Shown: positions 41,149-53,088 of the stretch, piece after piece
Numbering within the stretch: position 1 is the first letter of the stretch
Layout of the letters: each line of letters starts with the position of its first letter
Assembly (NCBI GenBank): GCA_949128115.1
Contig: OX421968.1
Location: 53,833,423-53,897,422 of the forward strand
Direction: 5' to 3'
Length of the DNA stretch: 64,000 nt
DNA from: Anaspis maculata
Taxonomy: Eukaryota; Arthropoda; Insecta; Coleoptera; Scraptiidae
Made by a program: the position numbers and the translations under genes
The notes under the pieces: generated by a model
What the model was told of the DNA's origin: nothing
The model's database searches: none
The model's input: the letters and a program-made list of their open reading frames with translations, nothing else

Positions 41149-43430
41149 GTTACGACCGAAAATGGGCCTACAGAAAGGATACCGCTATTTTGCTTTGTTT
41201 TACACTTTATTTCGTAATTACAGCACTACGTACTATAGGCTGGATTCCGTCCACTGTATGGTTTGAGCATGGTATCGTCTGATATTTTCCTCCGGGTGCA
41301 CTGTTCCACTTTTTGGTTGAAATTGGGCACTTCTCTGGTCGGTTCCGTTCCTGAGGGGTGTTCGCTTGTCCTTGTTGTCGTCCTAAGTGTCCTGTTGTGC
41401 AGGATAAACCTGAAATTACTGTTTTAATAATATGGAAAACTTTGTTGACGAGGGTGATCCTAACCTCATTCGTGATTTCGTGTCAAACTGGGCCCGGCCG
41501 GTGGTTGCCGCGGATGATGGCTGTGTGGATCGGTGTTGATTTCGGCGTTGTCTCCGCTCCTCGAAGATGCAAGCTTCACGGAAGAAATTGGAATTGGGAA
41601 TTGACCGGTTTGTTTTGTTGTTCTGGCAGAATATTCCGTTCTGTCAATGCTGTCGTACTTGGTTACCTGTCACTGGGCATTGCTGCCAATCGAGCATATG
41701 AACTGACACTGTTTTTTTTTGTTGCACTTGCGCGGCAAAAACAGAAACAAGAAGTCTCAGGGGAGATAAATGAAAAAGTGGCGTCGCTATTTTTCAAAAA
41801 CGTGTAGCTACCTGTAAAGTGAAACCTCGACGGATGTTGTGCATTTTTCTCGTTGGAATTGAGAATTGGCCGTCGAGATTTCGTCGAACTTGTTCGGATT
41901 AACACAGGTACACGTAAAAGCGAAATTTGTTTGAAAATTCGCACGACTGCGGTCGGATCAAAAATTGGAAAAATTCGTGACTTTGCCCCTTCACCTTCAA
42001 TCTCCGATTTACCATCACCAGGTATGTCACTGATTTTCTTTGACGCGTTTCCCGAGGAAAACATTGTATATTTTTAGGCATTTGGATTTTCTTTTCGTGG
42101 AAGGCGGAAGAAATACTTCTCTTCATCGTTGTTGAGGACGGAATCTGGAGCGCTGAAGTCGATCCGTACAACTGAGTTTTGCAGTGTATATCTGCCTACT
42201 TAAAGAGCCGCACACGATCTGAGGTGGGCTTTGGAATTTTGCTTTGGGTGCTTTGGTAATAATTTGTTGTTTTTTTTAGGCTCTTTTCCTCTTTTCTCTT
42301 CTTTTTTCTTTTCTTTCCTTTCCTTTTCTTTTCTTTGGTCTTTATTTTCCGTATTCATTTCCTGAGAATCGGAGTCGCAACCTGCTGGATCGAGGCGTGC
42401 CTTTTTGGAAGTACCTATCGTTCGTGTGTGTCATCAGCAATACACGAGGCCACATCACCGTCATCTAGGTCGCCACCATCAGTTAAGTTGCATGCTTCGG
42501 TTCCTTTTTTTGTTTATTCTTATTTGTGTAGTGTGCTACTACGCTTGTAGTTGTAGTCAATACTATTATTCGGTCGTAGATATACCGCTAACCGTAGACA
42601 CGTAGCACGTAGTTTAAATCAGTTGCAATCAATCAGTAGTGACGTCATACATTTGTTTTTATTGTATTGTATTTTGAAATTGTGATTGAATTGATGCATA
42701 AGTAGTTGAGTTAGTTCTGGCGCTTGATTAACAGCTTAGTTCTGAATACTATTACGTAGTGCCGCATACTGGCGCTTGCCGCGGGTGGGTAGTTGCGGAA
42801 TTGGTCGTAGTAGTAGTCGCTAATTTCGGTCTAGCCCCTAACAAAGACTGCCCCGTGTACACGTAGGTAACATCCTTGTTTAGGTTGCGCTTGTGTTTTT
42901 TTACAGGACACTACCTACGGCTGAGGCTCAATACTTGCCTGTTTCGGTCGAATGGTGTCGCCGCTACACCCAGTATCATTAACGTGTTGGTTTATTGTTC
43001 ACTACTTACAGTATCAGCTCACTTAGGCCCTTCAGGCTCTTGTCAGTCAGGTTATGATACACCTGATATTTTATTTTAAACTGCACTTCATATAACTTAT
43101 AACTGTACTTACCTTCACGTAATTTCTTTTGTTTTCAACATTATCATTTCCTGTCAAGTAATACAGACACACGAATTGGTTCTGGAATATATTTGTTTTA
43201 TTACCTTCGCAATCACAACTACGTATTTTTTTTTTTATCAGTGTTTACCTTATTGTGGCGGTCATTATTTCGTGGTTCATTTGAGCGCAATAAGTGATGA
43301 GTATCAAGTGACTTGGCGGCAAATTGGACTTTGTCTGATTTTCCCTTCTGACTATTTTTAGTTGTGTTTTCTTGATCAAACATCTTTCGACCTTGTAGAA
43401 CGGTACTGTGGTGAATCAACTAAACCACGT
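41149..43430 (+). mobile_element. Possible LTR with downstream primer-binding site
   Basis: TGTTACGACC at 41149 could start an LTR, and CCACG|TGGCGCCCAG at 43432 would be the primer-binding site after its end. The start word resembles the LTR-like insert in the LINE (TGTAACGATC). At 2.28 kb it would be long, with a pyrimidine tract at 42290-42340. The ORF at 41358-41807 is not recognised. No gag/pol and no second LTR, so weak. Confidence 0.25.
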
Positions 43431-43507
43431 GGCGCCCAGTTATCTATTTACCCACCCCATTCTCCACTTGTAGTCGGCGGGCCTCTGCAGTATCTAACTA
43501 CCTGAGC

Positions 43508-44008
43508 CGCTTTCCATTCAAGTGATCCATCTACCCGGAGTAACTCCATCTGATCCGACACGCCCATTTTCTGTTCCATTCGTGTAAACTGAACTACTCT
43601 GAACTACTACGAAGTGATCCGAATTTTGCTTTCCCCCGTCCCCTCGTGCACCACCTTTTTGGCGCGGAGTAACAAGCTCATGTGTAGTGGGGATGGTGTA
43701 AAGGCGGTAATATTTTGAATTATTTCACGTATTTGAGGTTAGGTATTTTCAAACGTTAGTCGGGTCAGTTGTATGCCTCACTGCTCACTGCGTCAGTCCA
43801 TCCTAAATTCCTGAATCTTGTAGTGATTCAGATAGATTATAATAATAATAATAATAATGATGTTTATTCACGGAAAAAAGCGGTACAACAATCAGAGATC
43901 ATTCATCTCTATCACAATAGCTGAAATTGTGTGAATAAACTACAAGCTCACAAAGTAAAAAATTACCGTCTGTGAGAAAGATAGATAGATGAGATAGATA
44001 GATAGATA

Positions 44009-44040
<32 letters not shown>

Positions 44041-44225
44041 TTGTCAACCATGCACTCGACGTTTAACTGTCAACTTCATGTCAATGTCAATAGTCAATTG
44101 ATGCCCATCGCGCATGCCTCTACTCTACTCCTCTAGAAGCGTTCCATTCGGTTCCTCAAACCGATCTGATCAGATCTACTCCAAACGGATCTGATCCGGG
44201 TAGCAGAGTAGTTGAATGGAAAGCA
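43508..44225. repeat. Palindromic element with a LINE tail and tetranucleotide runs inside
   Basis: GCTTTCCATTCAAGTGATCC at the left pairs loosely with AGAGTAGTTGAATGGAAAGC at the right, with inner ACCCGGA..TCTGATCC words. Inside are (AAT)n followed by GATGTTTATTCACGG (a minus-strand LINE 3' end, 43838-43950), (GATA)n and (TTGA)n at 43985-44040. Confidence 0.55.
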
Positions 44226-44275
44226 GCTCTGGTCACAGGAAGGTAACGAATTGAAACGTGGTTATATAACATTCC

Positions 44276-44765
44276 CCAACCAGCCGCAGCAAAGTGTGCT
44301 CCTAGCGCCCATTTTTGGTATGATTTGAGGCGCACCCTGGCGATGTCTGAAAAGTTATTTTGCAGAACTTATACTGTTAACTTGTTCTATGGGATCTATA
44401 CAGCCAGCTCAAGGCTGGAAATCGCCGTTGATGAAACACAAAATTTTCAGTTCAAAAATTAGCGAGAGTCTGCTATTTTTGGGGTTTTCAGATGTGAAAT
44501 ATGAGGTCAAGTTGATCTCTAATGTGAAAATAAACTCCATATTCGTATTCAGGAGGTCAAAATTAGTGAGAAAACATGTGCCACACGCATATGTTTTATA
44601 AAAAATTAGCTCCTGTCAAAAATTGTCGCCATCTTTTTTTCTGAGTGGGAAATGTTGACGCATCCTTGGCGAAAATTAATCACCTTGGTATAAGTAGTCA
44701 TCATACCAAAGGGCATCCCGTCTAATTCATTTGCGGTATTTTGTCATTTTATGTCGCGTACCACA
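44276..44765. repeat. Dispersed repeat, inverted copy 2 with empty site
   Basis: Complement of 38690-39937 without the 727-bp element. The sequence GGTATGATTTGAGGCGCACC lies where copy 1 has its insertion flank. Unbroken through the AAAATATGGG-equivalent CCCATTTTTGG. Confidence 0.8.
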
Positions 44766-45589
44766 CCGACTACATAACTTTTTTCCTATTCGACCAAGAG
44801 CTAGCAACATTTTATTTACCTCATAAGCAAAATGCGGTTTGACTTCTGAGGCATGTAGAGATTATGATTGGATTCCATAAAATATTTGTCTTATGAAAAA
44901 CACATCATTATTCATAAATTTGGTGTTAAGGACGGCATTTTCTAGTGTTTTTTCTTTAAACGTGAGTTTCATGAGAACCAGTGGAGTAAGAGACTTGAAA
45001 AAAAGACAAGTTATCTAAAATCTAGAATAAAAATTATTAAGCATTCAAAAAATTTCAAAATTCGAAAACTTGAAAAAAATTTTCAAAATTTTCAAATTTT
45101 TTCCAAAAAAAGTCCCTCATTCTCTTGCCAGCCCGGATTTGAATAACTTATTTTTTTGTTACATTTTTAGCTGCTCAGATTTGGCAGAAACTCACGCCAC
45201 AAGAATCTATCTGTTTCTCTTTTGCTCTGCAGTTAATCCGCAGTCTGTTTCAGCCATTTTTTATGCTAAGAAATGCCGCCCTTGATGGTCCTGAATTTTT
45301 TTTTTTTCGAAAACGTGGGTATGTTGAACTTTCATCAATTTTGCACTGCTCTGTTCATCACCCTCTAGAAATTTCATGAAAGGCTCTATGCATTTCAAAT
45401 TGACAAGAAAGATGGCCAAAAGATTAGGCTATTCAGTACTCTTAACAAAATCAGAATCGTTTGTGTCAATCAAAAGTTACGGCGGTTCAAAATTGGGTGA
45501 ATGTTTGCTTTGTAACACTTTCATTGTTAAACAGTTTAGTTGAACTATGAACTGTCATATTTGGAGTAACGAGACCTGTCAAAAAACGG
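44766..45589. other. Unassigned AT-rich sequence
   Basis: It includes AAAATTTTCAAAATTTTCAA low-complexity DNA at 45060-45110. No gene is supported. Confidence 0.4.
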
Positions 45590-45989
45590 TGCTGAACGAT
45601 ATTTATCGTAAATTTTGTGTTGAATTTTATTCAGTTTCATTTTTCCAATTGGAGGTGCCGTTGACGCGAAAAGAACTACGAACCACGAACTACATATTTG
45701 GCGCGATTTTTCCAAGATGGCGGTCTTAAACTATTCGATACAAAAACATATCATATGACACGTTAAGTCCCCAAGGTGGAAACCACTTGAGTCCCCTGGC
45801 TCAACTACTAATGATCAGCAGATAAACGACTGGTGGTTGTGTGTAAGAACAGATGGAGCTCAGGCTCCAAGCTGAACTCCGCCACAAATAAAGGCCTATA
45901 TTATTATTATTATTATTATTATTATTATCAATGCAAAAAATTGCGAGAGTATGTACTCTCAAATACCTCATAAAAATTGCAAGTGTATA

Positions 45990-47036
45990 CAGGGTATCCC
46001 GGAATTAGTGTTACAAAACTCACAGGGAGATAGGAAATTGAAAAATAAGGGGAATTTTGTTGATAAGCATACCCTCCCAAACGTATAATAACGGAGATAC
46101 AGGCCTTCAAAGTTGTTTTTTAAAAACAGGTTTTTTGCATAACTTTTGAACCGTTCAACCGATTTTAGTCAAATTTGAACTTAAGTGTACTGAAACAGGT
46201 CTCTATTGAACAATGATAACGCATTTCATCAAACATTTTTAGGGGCGAAGATAATAGGGGGTGTCATCCCCCCCTTTCCCCTATTTTTGACCTCTCCAAA
46301 TATTTTTGAAAATTGTTTCAACTTTTGAATTTTACGTTCAATTTGAAGAAAAAAATTACTCTTGCAAAATTTTGATAAGAGGCTTAGTTTTTGAGATATT
46401 TGGGATTGAAACATTGCAAAACATCTCGAAATCGCCACTTTCCGGGGCCTAAAAATTAAAATTCAAGAAAACCCATGATTCGTCAACTGGAATGAGTTTT
46501 CTGGGTGTTTTAAGTTGATAAACCATAATTTTCGCTGATAAACATGGAGTTTTTCAGAAATAAAAACAATTTGGGCCCTGGAAAGTGGCGATTTCGTGAT
46601 GTTTTCTAATGTTTTAGACCCAAATATCTTGAAAATAAAGCCCCTAATCAAAATTTTGCAAGAGTCACTTTTTTCTTTGAATTAAACGCAGAATTCAAAA
46701 ATTGAAACAATTTCCAAAAATATTCAGGGAGGTTGAAAATAGGGGGAAAAGGGGGAGGGTACCCCCTATTATCTTCGCCCCTAAAAATGTCTGATGAAAT
46801 TCGTTACTAACTACTGTTCAATAAAGACCTGTGTTAATAAACTTTAGTTCGAATTTGAATAAAATCGGCTGAACGGTTCAAAAAGTATGCAAAAAAACTG
46901 TTTTTAAAAAACAACTTTGAAGGCCTGTATCTCCGTTATTATACGTTTCGGAGGGTATGTTTATTAACAAAAGTCCCCTTATTTTTCAATTTTCTATCTC
47001 ACTGTGAGTTTTGTAACACTAATTCCGGGACACCCT
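45990..47036. mobile_element. Foldback, CAGGGT..TCCCGGAATTAG ends, TA-flanked
   Basis: CAGGGTATCCCGGAATTAGT and ACTAATTCCGGGACACCCTG with TA on both sides (45988-45989, 47037-47038). A larger relative of 8201-8563. Arms include CCTATTATCTTCGCCCCTAA. Partial copies of these arms also lie at 50100-50330 and 55640-56060. Confidence 0.9.
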
Positions 47037-47403
47037 GTATAACCCATAGAAAAAAGTTCTTAGAAAGAAAGTTCTTCGAAGAAAACAATTTTTATTTCAA
47101 AGGGGACATCTCAGACACGTATTGCCCAATTTTTATCTTCAACCCCTTCGCCTCCCAATTAAGAGAAATTTTGGAAAGGGTTAGAGGGAGGTTTAGTTCT
47201 ATCTCACTGTGAGTTTTGTAACACTAATTCCGGGACACCCTGTATAACCCATAGAAAAAAGTTCTTAGAAAGAAAGTTCTTCGAAGAAAACAATTTTTAT
47301 TTCAAAGGGGACATCTCAGACACGTATTGCCCAATTTTTATCTTCAACCCCTTCGCCTCCCAATTAAGAGAAATTTTGGAAAGGGTTAGAGGGAGGTTTA
47401 GAA
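46994..47403. repeat. Perfect 205-bp tandem duplication
   Basis: CTATCTCACTGTGAG starts at 46994 and again at 47199. I see no difference between the two units by eye. The unit joins the end of the TA-flanked foldback to the beginning of the next one. Confidence 0.85.
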
Positions 47404-48432
47404 AAGTTGAAATTGTTTTTCACAGAAAGAGAATTTTATTACTTTCAGTCTGATGTATCACTTCAGGTCAACAGGTCCAGGCCGCTATTCTTGAAACTGT
47501 AGAAGAAACTCTCTCATTTCGATCCCATTTAACTTGACGCATGCGTGTAACTTGACGCATGCGTGAAACCATCCATAGCAGCTTAGAGTCGCGTAAAAGA
47601 GACATATGAATAGGCGCGTCTTCGGGCGCATCTCTAAACATCCCCTTTTAAGACGACTTTAGAGACGCCTATTTAAAGCGATGTTAGAGGCGCGCTAAAA
47701 CCACGTATGAATTCGGAAATGTTAAAGGCGCATCTTTAGAACCGCTTTTAACACTAAATGGGGGATATAAATACGGGCCAAAATCTCGTCAATGGGATGG
47801 ATTGCTGAAAAATGGATCTAAAAAACTGCGTAAACAAATTCAAAATCGGTTGTGTTTATCCAAAGTTACGTCATTTTGAAAAAAAGGCAAAAATTTCGAT
47901 ACCGTCATTCTAGTTGTTGAGCAGTTTATATTGTGAAACATCAAATTGAAGGAATACAATTTTCTGTCAAACATATTTTGATTTTTTTCAAGTCATCTTT
48001 CAACCCTTCTCAAAATTCCCTCATTGTTAATTGAAAGAAAGCTTTCCACCTATCAACTCTCGATTCTTGGGAAATAGATTTTCCAGCAAAGACAAGTCGA
48101 TTATTGTTTCGGAAGAGGCATCTAAGACACGTATCGTCAAATTTTCATCTTCAATCCCTTCGCCCCCACCCTACCCTATTTTAATTTCAGATAGCAACAT
48201 CAACAGATAGCAACCTTGTGATACATCAGACTGAAAGTAATAAAATTCTCATTCTATGAAAAACAATTTCAAGTTTTCTAAACCTCCCTCTAACCCTTTC
48301 CAACAATTCTCTTGATTGGGAGGCGAAGGGGTTGAAGATAAAAATTGGGCAATACGTGTCTTACATGTTCCCTTTGAAATAAAAATTGTTTTCTTCGAAG
48401 AACTTTCTTTCTAAGAACTTTTTTCTATAGGA
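47040..48432. mobile_element. Foldback, TTCTTCGAAGAAAACAA arms
   Basis: The arm at 47050-47460 is the complement of 48235-48432 (TCTAAACCTCCCTCTAACCC, TTTTCTTCGAAGAAC). The middle has a small inserted palindrome with GGCGCGTCTT/AAGACG and TATAAATACGGGCC words (47590-47785) and a module shared with 49545-49690. Confidence 0.7.
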
Positions 48433-48440
48433 TATATGTA

Positions 48441-49020
48441 CAGGGTGTTTCAGGGATGATAGCAAAAAATTTAACTGTGGATAGATCTCATCAAAATATG
48501 ACGAAAACCGATATACCATATTGCAAAGTTCGGCCTAATGACGAAGATACAGCCCTCCAAAGTTCACTTTTTTCTTATTTCAGAAATTTGTAACTCAGGA
48601 ACGTTTCTACAAATTTAGCTTTGATTCAGCAAAAGCTGGTTTGTCATAATTATCTGTCAACCTGCCAAATTCGGAAAGAATCCAACCAGTGGTGTAGGAG
48701 TTATGAGGGTCAATAATTTAGAAGCATCCGAAGAAAAGTTGACTTGAGGTGACCCCTCATAACTTCTACGCCACTGATTGGATTTTTCCAAATTTGGCAG
48801 GTTGATAGATGATTATGACAAACCAGCTTATGCTAAATTGAAGCTAAATTTGTCGAAACGTTCCTGAGTTACAAATTTTTGGAATCCGAAAAAAGTGAAC
48901 TTTGGAGGGCTGTATCTTTGTCATTAGACCGAACTTTACAAAATGGTATATAGGTTTTCGCATAGACAGGTTTTCGTCATATTTTGACGAGATCTACCCA
49001 CAGTTGAATTTTTTGCTATC
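48441..49020. mobile_element. Foldback, CAGGGTGTTTCAGGGATGATAGC end, right end clipped
   Basis: Same family as 20909-22295. The left end is complete after TA (48439-48440). The right arm stops at TTTTTTGCTATCATC without the last 15 bases, directly at the outer arm. Confidence 0.8.
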
Positions 49021-49430
49021 ATCCATACACTTGCAATTTTTATGAGGTATTTGACGGTACATACTTTTGCAATTTTTTGCATTGATAATAATAATAATAA
49101 TAATAATATAGGCCTTCATTTGTGGCGGAGCTCAGCTTGGAGCCTGGGCTCCAGCTGTTCTTACACACAACCACCAGTCGTTCATCTGCTGATCATTAGT
49201 AGTTGAGCCAGGGGACTCGAGTGGTTTCCACCTTGGGGACTTGACGTGTCATATGATATGTTTTTGTATCGAGTAGTGTAAGACCGCCATCTTGGAAAAA
49301 CCGCGCCAAATATGTAGTTCTTGTGGTTCGTAGTTCTTTTCGCGTCAACGGCACCTCCAATTGGAAAAATGAAACTAAATAAAATTCAACAACAAAATTT
49401 ACGATAAATCTCGTTCAGCACGATATTCAT

Positions 49431-49719
49431 CAGAATTCGAAAAAAAAAAAAAACAGAAACGGGGATCGGTGAAACTCAGCACAATTTTGCAATGTTTTAC
49501 ATTCCACCCTGTAAAAAAAGTAAATGAGATTAAAAACAAAATTTCGTCAATGAGATGGATTGCTGAAAAATGGATCTAAAAAACTGTGGAAACAAATTCA
49601 AAATCGGTTGTGTTTATCCAAAGTTACGTCATTTTGAAAAAAAGCAAAATTTTCGATACCGTTATTCCAGTTGTTGAGCAGTTTAGATACCTAGTGCTAT
49701 TTGAAATCTAATTCTTAAC
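49431..49719. repeat. Direct repeat of 47800-47960
   Basis: ATGGATTGCTGAAAAATGGA through CAGTTGTTGAGCAGTTTA at 49550-49690 matches 47795-47955 in the same orientation. Confidence 0.7.
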
Positions 49720-49739
49720 CTAAAGAATTCTAAAATTCT

Positions 49740-49966
49740 CTGTTTTGTTCGAGGTAGGTCTACCAACGACATCACGAACGACAGGGACCACATCCTCTTC
49801 TGCCTGAGGGTCCTGTCCAAGCGCATGCAGAGCCAGGCAGGCCCTGAACGACATGCTGGTGGCCAAAGAGACTGAGGAATCCCAGAACCAATAGGCCAAG
49901 GAAAAAATTGGCAACGTCATCCAGGCCGACGATCTGGTCAACTTTTTGCAACTTCGCACATAGCCC
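49740..49966 (+). pseudogene. Unidentified coding relic (processed-pseudogene-like)
   Basis: A GC-richer island. One + frame reads NDRDHILFCLRVLSKRMQSQ; after a one-base shift the next reads ALNDMLVAKETEESQNQ, a TAG, AKEKIGNVIQADDLVNFLQL, then TAG. The sequence looks like an alpha-helical protein that has lost its frame. No introns are seen within it, as in a retrocopy. I do not recognise the parent gene. The minus strand is also open for 82 codons, so the strand call is by protein-like composition. Confidence 0.35.
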
Positions 49967-50099
49967 ATATCTAGGTACTTACTTCACGTATATAGGGGGG
50001 GGAATCCGGTGTTCGCGTAAACTTTTGCAATCGATAGGGCATAAAAAAAATAAATAAACTTTCCCTCAAACACTCTCTCCAAAAATGTACAATACCTAA

Positions 50100-50330
50100 C
50101 CAAGATATAGCCCTTCAAAGTTGAAATTGAAAAATCTCTTTTTCACATAACTTTTGAACCGTTGAACCGATTTTGTTCAAATTTAATCCAAAGTTTACTA
50201 AAGTAAGTTTCTATTGACTAGAAAGAAGATAGATAGATAGTTAGAAACTAACTTGTTTCTAACGCATTTCATCAAACATTTTTGAGGCGAAGATAATATA
50301 GTGACCTTCCTTTTCCCCCTCTATTTTTCA
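50100..50330. repeat. Partial arm of the TCCCGGAATTAG foldback family
   Basis: ACTTTTGAACCGTTGAACCG, then CATCAAACATTTTTGAGGCG match 46140-46250. The ends are missing. Confidence 0.6.
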
Positions 50331-50693
50331 CTTGAAAGAAAAAAGTTACTCGTATCGTTACTCTAAAAAGTGCTGTTGACTCTGGCGTCTATAACACAGT
50401 CACCCTTGGCCATTCTCTCACTGGGATGTATTCTCGCAATCGCATTACAGAAGGCGGGACATGGGCTGGGGACCTCTGTTACCTCAGGGACTACGTCAGG
50501 TGTCGAGCTCTTGTCATTTTTGTCAGCCTATCCTAACCTAACTCATTGTTAGTGTAATTTCAAAAGTCGAATTATTATTGACACTTGACTCGACTCCATT
50601 GACAAAACTTTCTGTTTACGTGGATGTTAATCTAGATAAAGTTCCTAGAGGTCCCCACCCCAGCGCATTCTAGCGGGAGAAAATCGTCCATGG
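50331..50693. other. Unassigned sequence
   Basis: A 60-codon + frame (50370-50552) is open but not recognised. Confidence 0.3.
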
Positions 50694-51680
50694 CTCCCTT
50701 TGAGCATGAATCAACTACAAAATGCTTTGTGAGCGGAAAAACCACTCTCCTTTTCCTGATCCCTGGGATTAAATCCCTCGCTATTCCGGCGGTCATTTGA
50801 GTCTCCAGGATTCGATATCTTTTCCTTTTTAGCGCACTTCTCCAAACGGGAAGGCGCTTTTGTCCTCGCTTTGTCCGTCTGTCCGTCCGTCCGTCCGTCC
50901 GTCACAGCATCTAGTCCTAGACGAAAAGGTTTTTGCGAAAAATTTTTACTCTATTGGGTAGCTCATGACCTTGTATCCCGAACCAAGAAAAATCTTGACG
51001 AAATAATAATAAACAATGACAATAATAACAATTTAGTGTGACGCGGCATCGCCGTTGAATGCTGCATTTCAGAAGCCGGCCTGATCTCGAAAGTTATCAC
51101 ATGCGAGGAAGTACCCGATCTTATCATTTTACCATAATACATATGCGGAGTTATATTTAGAGAATGATTTGAACTTTATTTTAATGAAAATTTCACATCG
51201 GTGCGAGGTGCCGATTAGTAGTTATTAATTTTTGAAAATGACTCCGAAACTACGGCTCGGCCGCAAATGATTTATTCGTTGCTTGCTGGTGCTTGATATC
51301 CTTTCCTCCGAACAAAACGAAATTCAATACAGAAAATATTTCAACTCGAATGGGTAGCTCATGGCCTTGGTACGCGAATCAAGAAAAATTTTGCCGAAAT
51401 AATCATGAACAATTACAAAAATAACATTTTGGTGTAGGGCGGCTTCGCCGATCAAGTGCTGGCATTCGCGGTAAGATGTAGAAAGTTGCGATATGCAGGC
51501 AACTACAATTTCTTAATGAAATACGTCACTGCATGTACGGCATTATATTTAGAGAACAATTTGAACTTTCTTTTGACAAAAACAACCCCACTTCGATCCG
51601 ACCGTTGGGTCAATTGTTATCAATTTTTGAAAACGACCGCAAAGCCACGGCTCGGCGCATATTACACGACCCTACAAATT
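50694..51680 (+). mobile_element. Helentron-associated-like element with 396-bp tandem repeat
   Basis: A microsatellite of GTCCGTCTGTCCGTCC type (50870-50903) is followed by two units of about 396 bases, anchored by TGGGTAGCTCATG at 50955 and 51351. Units share TTATATTTAGAGAA and AAACTACGGCTCGG-like words. The 3' hairpin seen in the other two elements was not found, so the copy may be truncated. Confidence 0.5.
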
Positions 51681-51938
51681 TAAAATCAGACGTGCCGAAA
51701 TAGTAATTGAACATTTTGAAATAGCCAATACTAGGTACCTGAAGGATAATGGCACTCAAATTACAAAACATGTTCGCTCAATAACAAAAAAAAAAGTAGG
51801 TAGGTATCACTAAAAATCATGTGACAGGCTACCATTTTTTCGGTTTTTCGATAAAAAAGAAATGTTCCAATTCAAAAGTGAACCCGATATTCGTGTTCAG
51901 GAGGTCGAAATCAGTTGGAGAACATTTTTTTATATAGA

Positions 51939-52101
51939 GGTGCGTTCAGTCGGCTTATTTAGCCGCAAGTTTTAATTTTAGTCGCAAGCGCGGCGACGCC
52001 CATTGGCTCTTATGAACCAGCCTCCTCGGAACAGCCAATAAGCGGTGCAGCGCTTACGGCTAAAATTAAAATTGCGGCTAAATAAGCTGACTGAACGCAC
52101 C
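51939..52101. mobile_element. 163-bp palindromic MITE
   Basis: GGTGCGTTCAGTCGGCTTATTT pairs with AAATAAGCTGACTGAACGCACC. Interior AATTTTAGTCGCAAGCG also folds. Coding-free. Confidence 0.85.
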
Positions 52102-52133
52102 TTAAGTAACAGAATGACGCTTATGTGGCCGGT

Positions 52134-52183
<50 letters not shown>

Positions 52184-52970
52184 CGAGTCCGTGCAGAAAT
52201 TAAGACGCTGTACTCCTTCTCGAGAATTAAAACAAGAGTCTTGGAACTTTTTTCCGATTAATAGCTGATGTCCCCAAGGGTGGCCAATGGGCACTATTTT
52301 TGTTATCCATACATCGTTATCATTATTCTCAAAAAACAGATCTCCTGTGCACTTCGATGAAGTTGAACTTCTCCTCGGGAAATAAAGCTACAGCCCTTGA
52401 AGATTGAACTTTATCCGGTGGATAGCTTAGGTCCTCAAGGACCAAATAGGCAGGTTGGCTTTCAAAATTCGGCCGTCATCTTGGCTGCCATATTGAAATT
52501 TCTTATTAGTGGAACGATTGTCATGAAACTTGAAACTTACCCTTGTCTAGTACGATCATTCTTATTTTCAAGCCAAATTTCATGATTGCCCCACCATCTT
52601 GGCCGCCATATTGAAATCTCTTATAAGTGGAAGGATTTTCATGAAACTTGAGAGTTACGCTTGTCTCGTACGATCATTCCTATTTTTAAGCTGAGTTTCA
52701 TAATTCTGCCGCCATCTTGGCCGCCATATTGAAATCTCTTGTTAGTGGAACGATTTTCATGAAACTTGGAACTTACCCTTGTCTAGTACGATCATTTTGA
52801 TTTTCAAGCCGAATTTCATGATTCTGTCGATATTTTGGCCGCCATATTGGAATTTTTTGCCCAAGACGGTAGAACCCTAATCACTTAACATCTTGCGTTC
52901 ACTAATCCTCCAAAAAGGAAGTGCGCTACTGAGCCTCATGCCCATGAGGCGTATTCGCTTGTTTCTTTTG
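52134..52970 (+). mobile_element. Helentron-associated (HINE/DINE-1-like) element
   Basis: A (GTCT)n run (52134-52183) is followed by GTACTCCTTCTCGAG, a tandem array, and the end hairpin GCCTCATGCCCATGAGGC (52934-52951) with TATTCGCTTGTTTC. Same architecture as 12985-16440 but with an unrelated tandem unit. Confidence 0.6.
52450..52868 (+). repeat. 118-bp tandem repeat
   Basis: CATCTTGGCCGCCATATTGAAA (or variant) at 52477, 52595, 52713 and 52831, each 118 bases apart. Units share TCATGAAACTTG and TACGATCATT. Confidence 0.9.
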
Positions 52971-53088
52971 TTTACGTTATGCGCCATTTCATCTACTTCA
53001 CTTCACTTGACAGCTGTTTTCTCAAAAATCAAAACTGAGGGAATCAGGACTACCACAACTAACATTAGCTCTCCTCCTCACCTCAAAA

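Larger units (their letters stand above)
45590..49430. mobile_element. 3.8-kb compound foldback
   Basis: The outer arms are 45590-45985 and 49024-49430 (complements; e.g. CAACTACTAATGATCAGCAG with CTGCTGATCATTAGTAGTTG). Each arm contains a LINE-like 3' end with (ATT)n. Between the arms lie three further foldbacks in series (45990-47036, 47040-48432, 48441-49020). No coding sequence. Confidence 0.85.

Noticed and set aside
41358..41807. 149-codon + strand ORF
   Set aside because: No recognisable motif; composition unlike a conserved protein, and the minus strand overlaps with a 133-codon ORF.
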